NCBI GenBank assembly: GCA_905220665.1
Contig: CAJNAR010000159.1
Coordinates: 372,001-436,000, forward strand
DNA length: 64,000 bases
Direction of reading: 5' to 3'
From: Albugo candida
Lineage: Eukaryota > Oomycota > Peronosporomycetes > Albuginales > Albuginaceae
Shown: positions 47,652 through 59,050 of the stretch, in pieces
Layout: each line of letters starts with the position of its first letter
Position numbering within the stretch: the first letter of the stretch is position 1
The notes under the pieces: generated by a model
What the model saw: only the letters and a program-made list of their open reading frames with translations
Database searches by the model: none
What the model was told of the DNA's origin: nothing
Position numbers and translations under genes: made by a program

Positions 47652-48849
47652 ATGTTTAATGAGTCAATCTTTAGTTATCAGGAGCAATTGCGAAGAAGTC
47701 ACATGTCAAGAGGTCGGTGGTCGGTCCCAGGGTTTGAAGGAAGTGTGGATCTCGATACATTAGTCGATGCACCTTCACCGCCAGCACGCAAAGGCACATT
47801 GCGAGTGTGCGTGTTAGCAACAGGAATCAGATTCAGCTCTTCCTCACTATCTGTCTAGATCACAAGATGATTCGCTTGTACAAGAGACAACCAAAACCAC
47901 GTTGGAGTCTTTAAATCGCTTCGGTGATCGTAATCTTCCACGCGATTCCATTACCAGAGATAAAGGGTGAGTGAGCCCCCTATAAATCTTCATTAATGTG
48001 CGGCATTGAGTTCGCATTTTCATCGTATAGAAATGGGTCATTTTTTGGACGCAAGAAAAAAAATCGAAGGGGAGTATCGAAACGAAGCAATTCAAAAAAC
48101 CTTCAACGACAATATCTTTTTGATTTCCAATTAGAGAATTGTGATCATGGATTGCATCGAAATGACTCTGTTGAAATTTTAGATTTTGATAGCGATTTGA
48201 TTTTAGGAAGTCCACCGGATTCTCCATCAGTAATCCACGCTCGATGGGGCGAACCGGTAGAAGATCCCGAACAAATGAACACATGTATGGATTTTGTTCC
48301 TAATCCATTCAAGCTTGGATTTTGTGTGAATTGCCAAAAACAACATGATGTAACGTCGACCGGAGACGTTGTCTTTACGAAAGAATTCAAAAAAATTTGC
48401 CGACCGACTGTGTCGAAAACGGCAGCTAATGCACTTGACAATCCTGCAGCTCTGAACAGCATGCTACTTGATAATCAACGCGAATCGGATGTAGATCTCG
48501 CGTTGATCTTAAGGCAGCGAAGGGATATTTTGCTAAGATTAAAGCGTATTGAACAAGACCGAAAAGTATCGAAGCCCACAAGCAAACGAGGTACGTAGCT
48601 GGTCAAGATGATACATCATAGACATTATAGTTTCTTATGACTATAGCACAATCTCGGAGTATGTACGTGCGAGAAAGTAATGAGTCATCCACCAAACTGC
48701 GCATGCTCGCTAGCTCTAGGGAGCATGATACCGGAGCTGAAATTACTCCTGAATCATCCATTGCGACACGAACGACCGCATCGCGAAGCTTTTGTGCGGC
48801 AAAGGTGATGAGAAAACAGGATGGACGACTTGATAGTGTATGGTTGTGA
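47652..48849 (+). CDS. Unrecognised 340-aa protein with a CxxC motif
   Basis: Four exons (47652–47762, 47818–47966, 48031–48590, 48647–48849) encode 340 aa. The protein is polar and mostly disordered. The clearest element is VPNPFKLGFCVNCQKQHDVT at about 215–235, a short possible metal-binding CxxC with a nearby His. Helical RQRRDILLRLKRIEQDRK comes later. A basic patch (FFGRKKKNRRGVSKR) could be a nuclear signal. NPFK..FC..C-type motifs occur in other uncharacterised eukaryotic proteins, but I cannot name a function. The first donor reads GTCGAT. Confidence 0.55.
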
Positions 48850-49690
48850 GGCGTTGCTTTGATTTACACAAACTGTAAATTACTCAATAATATAACATGA
48901 TGAGTCTGGTCGTGCGTAAACTACAGAATATGTCAACATTATTAGCACAGGAGTTTTGGGTGTCAGCGACTTTGTAAGATGCAGATGCCAAGCCGAAATT
49001 TACAGTTCACGTATTGTATACCCCAGTGAATGACGCAAATTCTTTATTTATTCATGAAGCACTATAACTCTAACTTTCCAGTTGACTTGACATCTAATCA
49101 TGATTGTCAGAAGACTTAATACTGGGCGTTAGATAAAGCCCTATCACCTGAGCGTACAAGAGACAGACTGTACGGTACAGCGACTTGATTTGACATATAT
49201 CTTAGGCTCGCAATGCAATTGAAAAACCAACTAGAAAGTTGTTTCTTGAAAAAGCATACTTCCCTCGTAAAAATGAGAAATGAATGTTGAATTAACACAC
49301 TTGATGAAATATCAGTAGCATCAAATGATTAGTAAGTTGCCGAAATTCATCACCGTACTTACTTTGTGGATGCTGTTGACTTGCGTTCTCGACGAGTAAA
49401 CTAGGACCCTTGTCAAATCTAAGAAGTCTATGGAGTCAGAAGTTGCAAGCCATAGCAAGTGGGCTCATGATAAGTGCGTATATATTTCGGAAAGTATTAC
49501 CACATCACAAGGAACATATCTTTGCTATACTCGAAAATGATAGAAATGGCGAGTTAAGTCCGCGCAAGAAATAAACAATGGCAAGGTATTTCACGTCACA
49601 TTCCCGTAGTGGTCCAAGCTGGTCATTGAATGCGCCAAGTTACCGTAAGAGCCATGAGGGCCGGCTACATTATTCTACTCACTAGCGAAA
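48850..49690. other. Start of the gene-poor region, nothing convincing
   Basis: About 840 bp without supportable genes, between the last gene of the dense block and duplicated block A. Frames are short and interrupted. Confidence 0.4.
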
Positions 49691-50062
49691 CCCCGGAGAT
49701 CGACATTCGAGCAAAATCTGCATTTCACCGTTCTTTGATGAAAAACATTATAGTAAGAATAAAATGCGACCTTGCTAAGTATCATCCAAAGCAAAGGTTT
49801 GCCCCTTGTTGCCCCTTGAACAGATGGTACAGCAAAGAAGACTTTTCACGTAAAATCGAGACTGGAAATACATTGATTATGCAATTTCTTTTTCTCTTGT
49901 AGACTATGCTACTCTTTTCATTGTCTACATCTTTCCCATATTTCTGCCTTTAAAAAGCCTTGCGAACGAAGCTTACTTCCAAGAAGCTTGCGCAGCTCGA
50001 ATATAATCAACCCAAGCAGAATGACAGTGAGGAAAACAGTAGCAAAAGTCCATGTAGAATAA

Positions 50063-51584
50063 TCAGGCTTTTTGATTGTTAATTGTCTTAGTAGCCGGCA
50101 GTAGAAGACGCTTTGATTGGATTGCAAGTGGTCTAGTGCGTTTGGTCTCCAACAAAGCTGTTTTTTCGATGCAACATGCATCATAAGCGTCTTTCGTAGA
50201 CCACCAATACAAGCTACAAAGAGCTTTTGCATAGCATTCATAGGTCTCGCACGCTTGCTTCAACACAGGCGATTGTGCTTTCGAGTACCATCGATACTTC
50301 TCAATCATCTTGAAGTCGTTTTCTATCTCAGTGGCCCAGCTTTTCCAGCTTTTTGATGATAGATCCATGAGGTTATACGCTCTACAGAAACGACCAGGAG
50401 TTATCACGTAAGCCAGTGATGACGATTATGATACTCTTACTTTGTAGCGCGAAATAAAGCCTTCCAATTGTAATATGGCTCTTTATCATTGATATCTGTA
50501 CCGTGAAGAACGAAGTCACACAACTCATACGATGTCGGATCATATTCCCATACAATGAATGCCGGGTTATTATTATATCTTGGAGATAGGGCCGTGGTAA
50601 TGAACAAGGGAGGAAGATTTCCATCGGGGGAGAACCGTACTTCATTTCTATGCAAGTGTCCAAAGAGTTGTGCTCTGATAATGTCACTGTAATCTTTGAT
50701 GATTTCTTTATACATTTCGATATATTCAACCTTCCACTGATTTTCTTCGACGTGTGAATCTAAACTCGGTGGTATATGCCCACATAAGAATGCTACTCGG
50801 TTACTTCTTTTCATTTCCTTGAGCTCATCTTTCAGCCATTTAAATTGTCCAAGTGGATCATCCAAATTAAGTGATTGGGGCTCGTGATATATTGAGTAAA
50901 CAGCCGTATTTAACGTGATCACCACCAATCTTTTATCAACTGGGTAAGCTACGTATCCATGTAGTTTGAACTGTTTCATGTCTTTATCCGTTATTGTGTC
51001 TTTCCAGGCACCAGCTATTTTAACTATGGTCGAAATTTCCTTCCCTTTTCCAGGAATGTCCATATAATAACTTGGGGCTTTGTGAGTGCATGAGTTAGTT
51101 ACATACATAAGATCGTAACTATGCACTTACTTGCATCATTATTTCCGATCATTGAGGTAACCCACACTGAATTCTTGTAGTAGTGATGCATTCTTTGAAT
51201 ATTTATTGTGACCCTTTTAATAACGTGTTCCAGGTCAGCAAAATCGGGAAATACTGGATGGGAGTTGCTATCACCGGTGCATAAAAAGATATCTGGCTTT
51301 TCCATGAAACCTTTTGCGTACTTCAATGCCTCTTCGATGAGTTCGAGTGGGGCATCTTTTCCGTAAACTGGCCTAATTAGCTCATGGTCGGGTTCTAACG
51401 TACGATTGTCTTCTAACGCATCAGCGCCTTTTGACACATCGTTGCTTTTTGATTTATCATTGTTCATACTGGTGTAATTCAAATGATTGTCTGAGAAATG
51501 CAAGATATATTTTTTACGAACTGTAAATGAGTTTTTCTTCTTGCTACATGGCCCATGGTTTGAGGATGCACCTTTCCGATTCAT
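50063..51584 (-). CDS. PPN1-like calcineurin-type phosphoesterase, copy 1 (C-terminus frameshifted)
   Basis: Three exons (51584–51131, 51077–50441, 50381–50063) encode the phosphoesterase fold. Motifs: HFSDNHLNY (D-x-H), CTGDSNSHP, MIGNNDA, CGHIPPS and LFGHLHRNEV. TGDS..H and GNND resemble endopolyphosphatase PPN1 more than sphingomyelinase, but that assignment is tentative. Next comes a Cys-containing helical segment. After LLLPATKT the frame stops at 50,063. The adjacent frame continues to 49,918 with a membrane helix (FATVFLTVILLGLIIF) that aligns with copy 2, so a one-base change in the T-run at 50,069–50,073 (an A-run in the coding sense) has cut off the membrane tail. The start was chosen by alignment to copy 2. 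Otherwise the gene looks intact. Confidence 0.75.
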
Positions 51585-51844
51585 TCTCATTCGTGGTCGA
51601 TCAAATTTGATAATGAACTCCAATAGTGTTTATAACGAGTGTAATAGTCGACTCAGTTTATAATGGGAAATGTGGCAGCACATCCGCCCCGTCTAACTTC
51701 GAGTGAGTAGATATAGGTATTTATATAAAAAAGGCTGCAATAGAACAGGGCTAGGTAGCGAAAAGGACTTGCGACACGCGGTGGCAAAACAGGGTGCGGT
51801 GAGGAGAATTAACTAGCGTAAAAACCAGACGAGATGATGCTTCC

Positions 51845-52450
51845 GTTCATCTGCAATGATGCATGACTACGTGATTCCTGTAGAGCTGGCAAGCACTTCA
51901 TATCAAATGAGGCTGACATTGAATCAAAGTAGAGCATTCAATTTCTTGTCTGTATTGATAAAAACGGTAATAAGGCCGATCGCGAAGTAAGCAGAGCATT
52001 GGTGTCATTTTTATGTAACAACGAATTGCACGACATACGACACGTAATGGCAACATTACATTTGTTAGAATAGGGTACGGTGAGGATGGTGAGTGAACAA
52101 GCCTGCATAGAACCAAATTTGACGCTGCTTTCGTTCACCTGCAGTGATGCATGACTGCGTGAATCCTGTAGAGCTGGCAAGCACTTCGTATTAAATGAGA
52201 CTGACATTGAATCAAAGCAGAGCATTCATTCTCTTGTCTGCATTGATAAAAACGGTGATAAGGTCGATCGCGAAGTAAGCAGAGCATTGGTGTCATTTTT
52301 ATGCAACAACGAATTGCACGACATACGACATGTGGTGACAACATTACATTTGTTAAAATAGGGTACGGTGAGGATGGTGAGTGAACAAGCCTGCATAGAA
52401 CCAAATTTGACGCTGCTTTCGTTCACCTGCAATGACGCACGACTGCCCGA
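51845..52450. repeat. Tandem repeat, unit about 288 bp
   Basis: Two full units and the start of a third. The landmark gcatgactacgtgattcctg at 51,861 recurs as gcatgactgcgtgaatcctg at 52,149, and a diverged gcacgactgcccgattcctg lies near 52,437, a spacing of 288 bp. Adjacent units differ by only a few per cent. A single, much more diverged unit lies near 57,130–57,220 in block A', so the array grew only in block A. Any ORFs inside are repeat artefacts. Confidence 0.88.
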
Positions 52451-52769
52451 TTCCTGAATGGATTGCAATGCACCATGTGTGTAGCTCTATCGCTAGAGTT
52501 GTTCTCTACCTCGCCTTTGATGTCCCGAATTGAGAGACCATCCATCCACAAACCAGCCTCTCTAAAAACTGCTGGCAAGTTACCACCAACGCGCTTCATG
52601 AAGTGCCTAGTGAGATTTGTATCTAGCAGCAATTGGCAAGCTCCTCGAGAATGACAGGCCGTGTAATTATTACGGAAGTGGTACCTCAGCCTCGTACCAT
52701 CGTGGCTTTGCTTCCGTCTCTACTTGACCCAACGAAGGTTCTACAACAGCGCACATTGTCACACTCATT

Positions 52770-54680
52770 GTCAGCGTTGTCAACGCCTTGCAGCTGCTAA
52801 TAATTGCTGTGCCACTACAGACAAGCGCTTGTGCATACTATGCAGTGTATGCTGCAATTCTTTAATGTGTGTGTCTATGTCGGATTATCATATAAGCGCG
52901 GTTACTTTCTTTAGTCTCCGCTTGGCTAATGGATCACGTTACGAGATTTCCTTCGAAGCAATGCAGTAAATAGCCTAACTCGCCTAATCCAAGGTAGCGT
53001 GATGGTAGTTGGTTCATTTGATTTGAACAGAAGCAATACACGGCCAATATCCAACCGCTTTTTCTATTTAACTCGTTCATACAGTGAGAGAAGTTTTGAG
53101 GAGTCGAAAAAGGTTTATCAGTGTCTCTATTGCTACAAGCTCAGGTACACCACCCTTAAGAACTCTTGGTTACTTGCAGTAGCTTCATTAACAAGAGTAA
53201 ACCTCCCGAACCAACCAAGAGTCATCCGATGTCGACACATTGGTCATCATATTACCAAACATTTTGGAGAGTGAGATGCATGAAGGTGTCCCATGTAACC
53301 GTCAAGCTGTCCTTAATCTATCATTGAAGAATTCTCTCGTATGCTTCCCCACCAACAAAGCTGATCCCAAAAAAATCACACTAATCAACTCGGAATGTCA
53401 TTGAGTAAAACGGACGCTTTTTTCGCTGTATATCATTCAAATCTTCCAAGCATATCCACCTCATTCCTGACTGATGGATAGATAGATACATCTTCAAACA
53501 GTCAGGTGTGAACGTTTATGTGCAAACGCCAAACTAGGCTCGATCAGGAATATTTCGGACAATATGGATTCTTGAAGAAGAGCTAACTACGGCCGCTACG
53601 ATCCTACAATACAAAATCCTTAAATCATCAGACAGAGTTCAAGTATAATAGTTGAGTTTGATGTACGATCCTTTTATTGTGTTATCGAGCTCCAAGCCGC
53701 AAATGGGCTCCTCCTGTGAAGTAAACAAGTGTTGCATGAGGTCCGCTAGCAATCAGAATTCAATACCGTATTGACTGGTAGTGCTAATGTCACAATTATC
53801 ACTACCGATCGGATCCTCAGCTACCATTAAATGGATCATTAACAGGATGCGATAAAACGCGTTTTGTCCCGATAATTGCCACGCACAGATCGCATTGATT
53901 CATCCAACACAACACAGAAGCATCTAAAACAGCCAAACAACGCGCTATCACCAACAGAGGTAGAATCGACGGGTTTTGTAAAAACAACAAGCGCCTTCAT
54001 ATCCTCTTCTCGTCAGGTTGCGATAATTTTTTAATTGTACTCAGTTCGGGAAACCAATCTACAATGTAGCCAACATTTTTGAATTGCTTGCGTAAAAAAG
54101 CGATGTTTCGCAAAAATCTGACACATTGGAAGTGCTTGATAGGCATAAATATTTTACTAGGAAATCAATACGACATCAATAATAGCGAGAACGTGTTCGG
54201 CATTATCTCAGCTGAGTAATTTCTGGCTCACATTCTCCTCATTTTGCAATTCTATAATGGCACGGCTGGTCCAAGTCATGGAGAAGAGCGTGCACCCGTA
54301 ATCTTTTTGATTACGTGGTCGAAAAATTTTTTCAGCCCAATAAACCAGTGCGTAACGCCTTTCTTCCGTTCCTCGTCCACTAACTTGATACCAGTACCTG
54401 GTAGAGATACTTGGAGGAGCAACGGACAAACTCATTTGACATTTTGAGCGCTTGGATCTATACGACTGGAAGTGTCTGGCAAAATAGCCATAGCAGCACA
54501 AAAGAGGGCTAAAGATGATCAGAAGGTAGCGTGCAAATATATAGGAGCTATCGAAGGAATAACAGAGACTCAATCGACTCATGAGATGATCATTGAGATG
54601 ACAGAACGAGAAGTAAACACTAGTTAATAACCCATGTTCTTGCGTGGATGATACACTCAGCCTTTATGCTGGAGAATGTG
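52770..54680. repeat. Duplicated block C (pair with 62,240–64,000)
   Basis: About 1.9 kb of non-coding or decayed sequence with a colinear, diverged partner at the right end of the window. Shared landmarks include cgtgcatactatgcagtgta-like text near 52,830 and 62,300, ggatgcgataaaacgcgttt at about 53,845 against ggatgcgataaagcgcgttt at about 63,121, and the acagatcgcattg and cagccaaacaa runs after it. A 124-codon minus-strand frame at 54,208–54,582 is the longest remnant, but the partner is broken in the same place. I do not recognise a transposase or any other protein. Confidence 0.75.
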
Positions 54681-54819
54681 TGCGGTGTCGATGAACAAGA
54701 TATCAAGAACGAAAGCTACTTAGGCAGATTTTTAGATATGAACATTGGATTGGAAGTTGTGGGTAGTAGTGGAAGGGAGCAAAGCCCAGCAGCGTTTCCT
54801 TGTTCAGTATTAATTCGCT

Positions 54820-57715
54820 AGAGATCGTGACATATGGAGCGAAATGTGCATTATACTGCACTATCACAAATCTCATTGGATAACATATTCGAATAGCGAC
54901 CTTGGCGACTTTCATCCATAGCAAGCGGTTTGTTTCCCGAAAGCATGTGTGAGGTCAAGGAAGATTAGTCACGTAAATTCGATATCTAAAATAATGATGA
55001 AGCATCTTCTTTTTCTCTTGTCGACTATGTTACTGCTTTTTTTATCTACATCTTTCCCATTTTTCTGCCTTTGACCCACCTCGTATACGAAGGTTTGATT
55101 CCGATTATCCTGCGCAACCCAAATGAAGTCATCCCAAGTAGGATGACAGCCAAGAAAACCGTAACAAGAGCCCACACGATGGAGTAATCAGAGTTCTGGT
55201 TGCTTCTTGTCTCAGTAGCCGGCAAGAGAAGACGCATAGATTGAGTTGCAGAAGATTTGCTGCGTTCATATTTTTTGCGTTCAGCTATTTGTTTGTCTGT
55301 TTCAGCTTTTCTGTCCAACAAACATTCGGTGAATTCTTCTCCCGTGTTAAACCAATTCAAACTACAGAGAACTCGGGCCCAACAATTGTTATCAGAGCAC
55401 TTACCATAAAATTTAGGTGATTGTGCCTTTGAATTCCAATGATAGTTCCTGACTAAATCATTATCCCCATTATTCGTTTCCATTTTTGTGACCAACTTTC
55501 TCAAGCTTCCTAGTGATAGATCCTCGAGACCGTACGCACTAAAATAAACCATGAAATGTTATCGTGTAATTCGGTGATAACAATTTGATATTCTTACTCT
55601 GTAGCGCGGAAGAGAGGCTTGAATGCGACATAGGGATACTCCTTCGTGATATCTGTTCCGTGAAGAACGAAGTCGGTCAACTCATATGTTGTCGGATTAT
55701 ATTCCCATATGATGAATGCTGGGTTATTGAGATACTTTGGAGATATTGCCGTGGTAATGAATAAGGGAGGGAGACTTTTTTCAAAGGATAATCGTACTTC
55801 ATTGCTATGCAGGTGACCAAAAAGTTGAGCTTTTATAACGTCACCGTAGGATTCGACAATCGATATATACTTTTGAATATAATCGCTCAACCATTGTAAT
55901 TTTCCTTTGTATGAACCAACACTCGGTGGAACGTGCCCACATATATATGCTACTTTACCTTCTTCTCCAAGTTTTTCTAGCTCCTTTTCCAACCGCTTAA
56001 ATTGCCCTAGCGGATCAGCCAATAATTCTTCTCCGCGTTTGTAATTTGTTGCGTAAACAATCGTATTCAATGTTATCACCACCAATTTTTCATCAACTGG
56101 GTATGCTACGTATCCATACAGTTTGAGTTGTTCCATCTCTTCATGTGTTAATGTATCTTTCCAAGCATCGGCTATTACAGCAATGGTGGTTATTTTTTTC
56201 CCCATTTCAGGAATTGGCATATAAAATCCTGGAGCTTTGTGATTAAATGAATTAGTTACATATTCAAATTCCTCACGTGCACCTACTTGAATCAGTATTT
56301 CCGATGACGGAGGTAATCCACACGGAATCCTTGTAGTAGCTACGCATTGTCCGAATATTTTTTATCACCCTTTGTCTAACCTCATGCCGATCCGCATACT
56401 TGCCGTGTGGATGGGAATTGCTGTCACCGGTGTATAGAAAGAATGCTGGCTTTTCTATCATGTCTTTTGCGTACTGCATTGCAATTTCGATTAATTCGAG
56501 TGGGGCATCTTCTCCGTAAGCTGGCTGGATAATCTCATGATCGGGAGCTGCCCTATTATTGCTGTCTAACACATAATTGTCTTTCGACCCATCATTGCGT
56601 TGAGACTCATCTTTGCTTTTCTCTTTGTAATACAAATGATTGTCTGAGAAGTGCACGATATATTTCGTTTTCAACGCGGGCTGAGTCTGGTGCAAGAATC
56701 CATCTTTATGATCTTTATTCATCTTAGTCGATCAGATTTGATAGTGAGCTTACAAGCATGCTCAAAAAGAGTGTTCTTACGCAGAAACTTGCCCTTACCG
56801 CAGACAACGGATCCTTCATAGAAGGTTGCGTTCGATTCAATTCAAATCTGCATACAACAGAAAGGCTAGAAACACTACAAATATGGAATAGGTAAAATAT
56901 TGATGATTGGACAATGGAGAGTTAGAGGCGAAAATTTTGATAGGGCTGCGATGTCGCATTTTTCTAAAAAGGGCCGCGATGTCGCAATTATTCAAAAAGG
57001 CTGCAATGTCGAAGGTATGATCTCACTATCAAGGTAGCAAACAACTTGCGACACGTGGTCGCAACAGTACACTTTATAAAACAGGGTAGATTGAGGATGG
57101 TGTACAATCCTCTAAAGAAGAAGACTAGATGGTGCTTTCGTTCGCCCGCAAATGATGACGACACTGCTCGATTCCTGTAGAGCTGGTAAGGACTTCGTAT
57201 TGAATGAGACCGAAAATTAAGAAAAGTAGAATTCCTGACTTCAATTTATGCAGAACGGAACGCAATACTTTCCAACGGGGGAAATAATGCATACTGTATG
57301 TAATTCTCTGGCTAGAAAGCTTCTTTACATTGCCTTTGACGTGTTGTTAGGAGAGACTATTTATCTACAAATCAAACTTTCCTGATCGTCAATCTGCGCA
57401 AAAAAAAGGAAGCTCATGGACTTCAAAATTGTTGACAGGATGCCACCAATGCGCTGCATGAAATGCCGTGGTGAGCTGTTGAGGATGACAGGCCATGCGA
57501 TCGTATCGGGTTTTGTGCTCGATGAAGCCTCGAATAGTAGGAAAAAAAGGTTCATGATAGACACAGTTAACGCCGCGTAAAAGTTCTCTGAGCCTGTTGT
57601 AATCTCAGATGCGGAAGTATTGAGTCTGCCTCGTTCCCATCTTGGCTTTGCTTGGTCTCTACTTGTCCCAACAAAGATCCCACAGCAGTATACATTGTAG
57701 CACTGCTCGGGTAAA
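54820..57715. repeat. Duplicated block A' (pair with 49,690–52,770)
   Basis: Second diverged copy of the phosphoesterase gene with its flanks, about 5.1 kb to the right of block A in the same orientation. Homology to block A ends near 57,715 (cattgtagcactgct), where block A instead continues straight into block C. A' holds only one copy of the 288-bp unit. Confidence 0.72.
55046..56722 (-). CDS. PPN1-like calcineurin-type phosphoesterase, copy 2 (intact)
   Basis: Three exons (56722–56287, 56234–55598, 55538–55046), with introns at the same places as copy 1, encode 521 aa. Motifs: HFSDNHLYY, YTGDSNSHPHGKY, VIGNTDS (GNND in copy 1), CGHVPPS and LFGHLHSNEV. A Cys-rich helical region follows (DNNCWARVLCSLNWFNTGEE, then FTECLL), then a C-terminal transmembrane helix (WALVTVFLAVILLGMTSFGL) and a basic tail. 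No signal peptide is visible, so the catalytic domain may be cytosolic and tail-anchored, or a 5' exon is missing. The fold suggests a metal-dependent phosphoester or polyphosphate hydrolase; the substrate is unknown. Confidence 0.85.
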
Positions 57716-58639
57716 TGAAAGCACAGCAGGATGGGATGTAAGCTGCCAGCCTATCACCTGCGTGTCGGACGAAACGAAGATATATCGAGTTCGTAAGCTG
57801 CTGGATTAATAAGTATGCCTAGTAGAATCGCCACAAAACATCCCAACCTGCAAAACCTTGACGCAAATTAGCAAAAACCATGAACACTCCAAAAAGCAGT
57901 TGTAATTAAATTCACTAATATTTTTACTTCACGCTTGCTATATTGCACTCCGTGTTTACTTAGAAGTCCATAAAAGACCTTTAGAGATGAGGGCTGTCAA
58001 TACTGTGGAATGAGCGGAGATAGCACGCTCTCTCGCGTTGACTTGGAACGTACGCGCAGACGTACTATTTAGTATTTCTTTCGCCGACTCCTTCTCTGCA
58101 TGCCAACTCCGTAAAAGGAAGGTAGCTGTCATAGTATAGGTTTTACGAGTCAGTAACACGAGTACACAAGCGCTCTATGGATGACTGCATATCACAGATG
58201 AATTGACTTGGCTTTAACGATGATCACAAAGCTGATGCTTACGAGAATGTCTTGATAACGGAGACCTTTTGAAAGCACGCCTCATGTAGAGCCACATTTA
58301 GAGGCTCTCAACCGGTGCATACTTCTAACCCAAGAGTTTTTCTAAGCACCACAATCTTCGACGTCATTACGTTGGCAACCAGACGTTACATACGGTTCCC
58401 TTGCATCGAAAAACCGCCTGCTCATGCGTGGTAATTCTCACCACTTTGTATACATCTACTAACACCATCGGCAACCTCCTCTTAACTATCACGAACGTTC
58501 GCTAGCCGCCTATCACTTGCCCCTTATGCCTCAAGCTGATCCATCGACCCCCAAAATGGTCACTGGTGATTTAACGCGGTGTCTTCGATCGTTCCTGAAA
58601 TGGCAGATACATCACAGCAATTCACGACTTTCACACAGT

Positions 58640-59050
58640 TGTATGCTGCATAGCGGGTCGCCGGCTTGGCTCACCTCCACTCTATGAAAACGATATCCCG
58701 TGAGCTAAAATCTGAAAATGTTCTGGTCGCGAAAGATGGTCATATTGTCTTCATCGAAACGGAAAGTCCCAAATTCGATTGTCAGCGGATTGAAGGTCTC
58801 TCAATGGCAGGATAGCCGGAACACATTTCTCTCAAAGTGCTTGCGTTCACCACTACTGTACCATCCGAGACGAAATCCAAGAATTTAATCATACTAGACA
58901 CGACAAATCTTGCGATTGATGAAGTTGGTTTACGTAGACTTAGATGCATCAAAGCGATTGGGATCAAACAAAATTGTTCCGTCTTCGGTTATAGGGCACA
59001 CATTCTTCCAATATATCAACTGGAATGCCCTCTAGCGGGAAGAAATGGAG
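58640..59050 (+). pseudogene. Decayed AGC-type protein kinase fragment
   Basis: The frame LAHLHSMKTISRELKSENVL with VAKDGHIVF is recognisable as the catalytic loop region of an AGC kinase (usual form YRDLKPEN..LD..GHI). The catalytic Asp is replaced by Glu (SRELKSEN) and DFG is lost (IETESP). After SKF-like PKFDC, the segment MAG, stop, PEHISLKVL corresponds to the AGTPEYISPEVL activation segment, with an in-frame stop where Thr should be. Neither the upstream N-lobe nor a continuous C-lobe is present. It is a fossil rather than a working gene. Confidence 0.6.

Larger units (their letters stand above)
49690..52770. repeat. Duplicated block A (pair with 54,820–57,715)
   Basis: Diverged direct duplication containing the first phosphoesterase gene plus both flanks. 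Downstream-flank match: a sequence like gagatcgacattcgagcaaa near 49,700 corresponds to gagatcgtgacatatggagc near 54,834. Both flanks then share ttctttttctcttg and a ctacatctttcccat run. Upstream-flank match: caccaacgcgcttcatgaag and gaatgacaggccgtg near 52,590–52,660 correspond to caatgcgctgcatgaaatgc and ggatgacaggccatg near 57,450–57,500. The boundaries are estimates. Confidence 0.75.

Noticed and set aside
52226..52468. Minus-strand frames of 80–95 codons with repeated text
   Set aside because: They are produced by the 288-bp tandem repeat and differ between units without a conserved protein.
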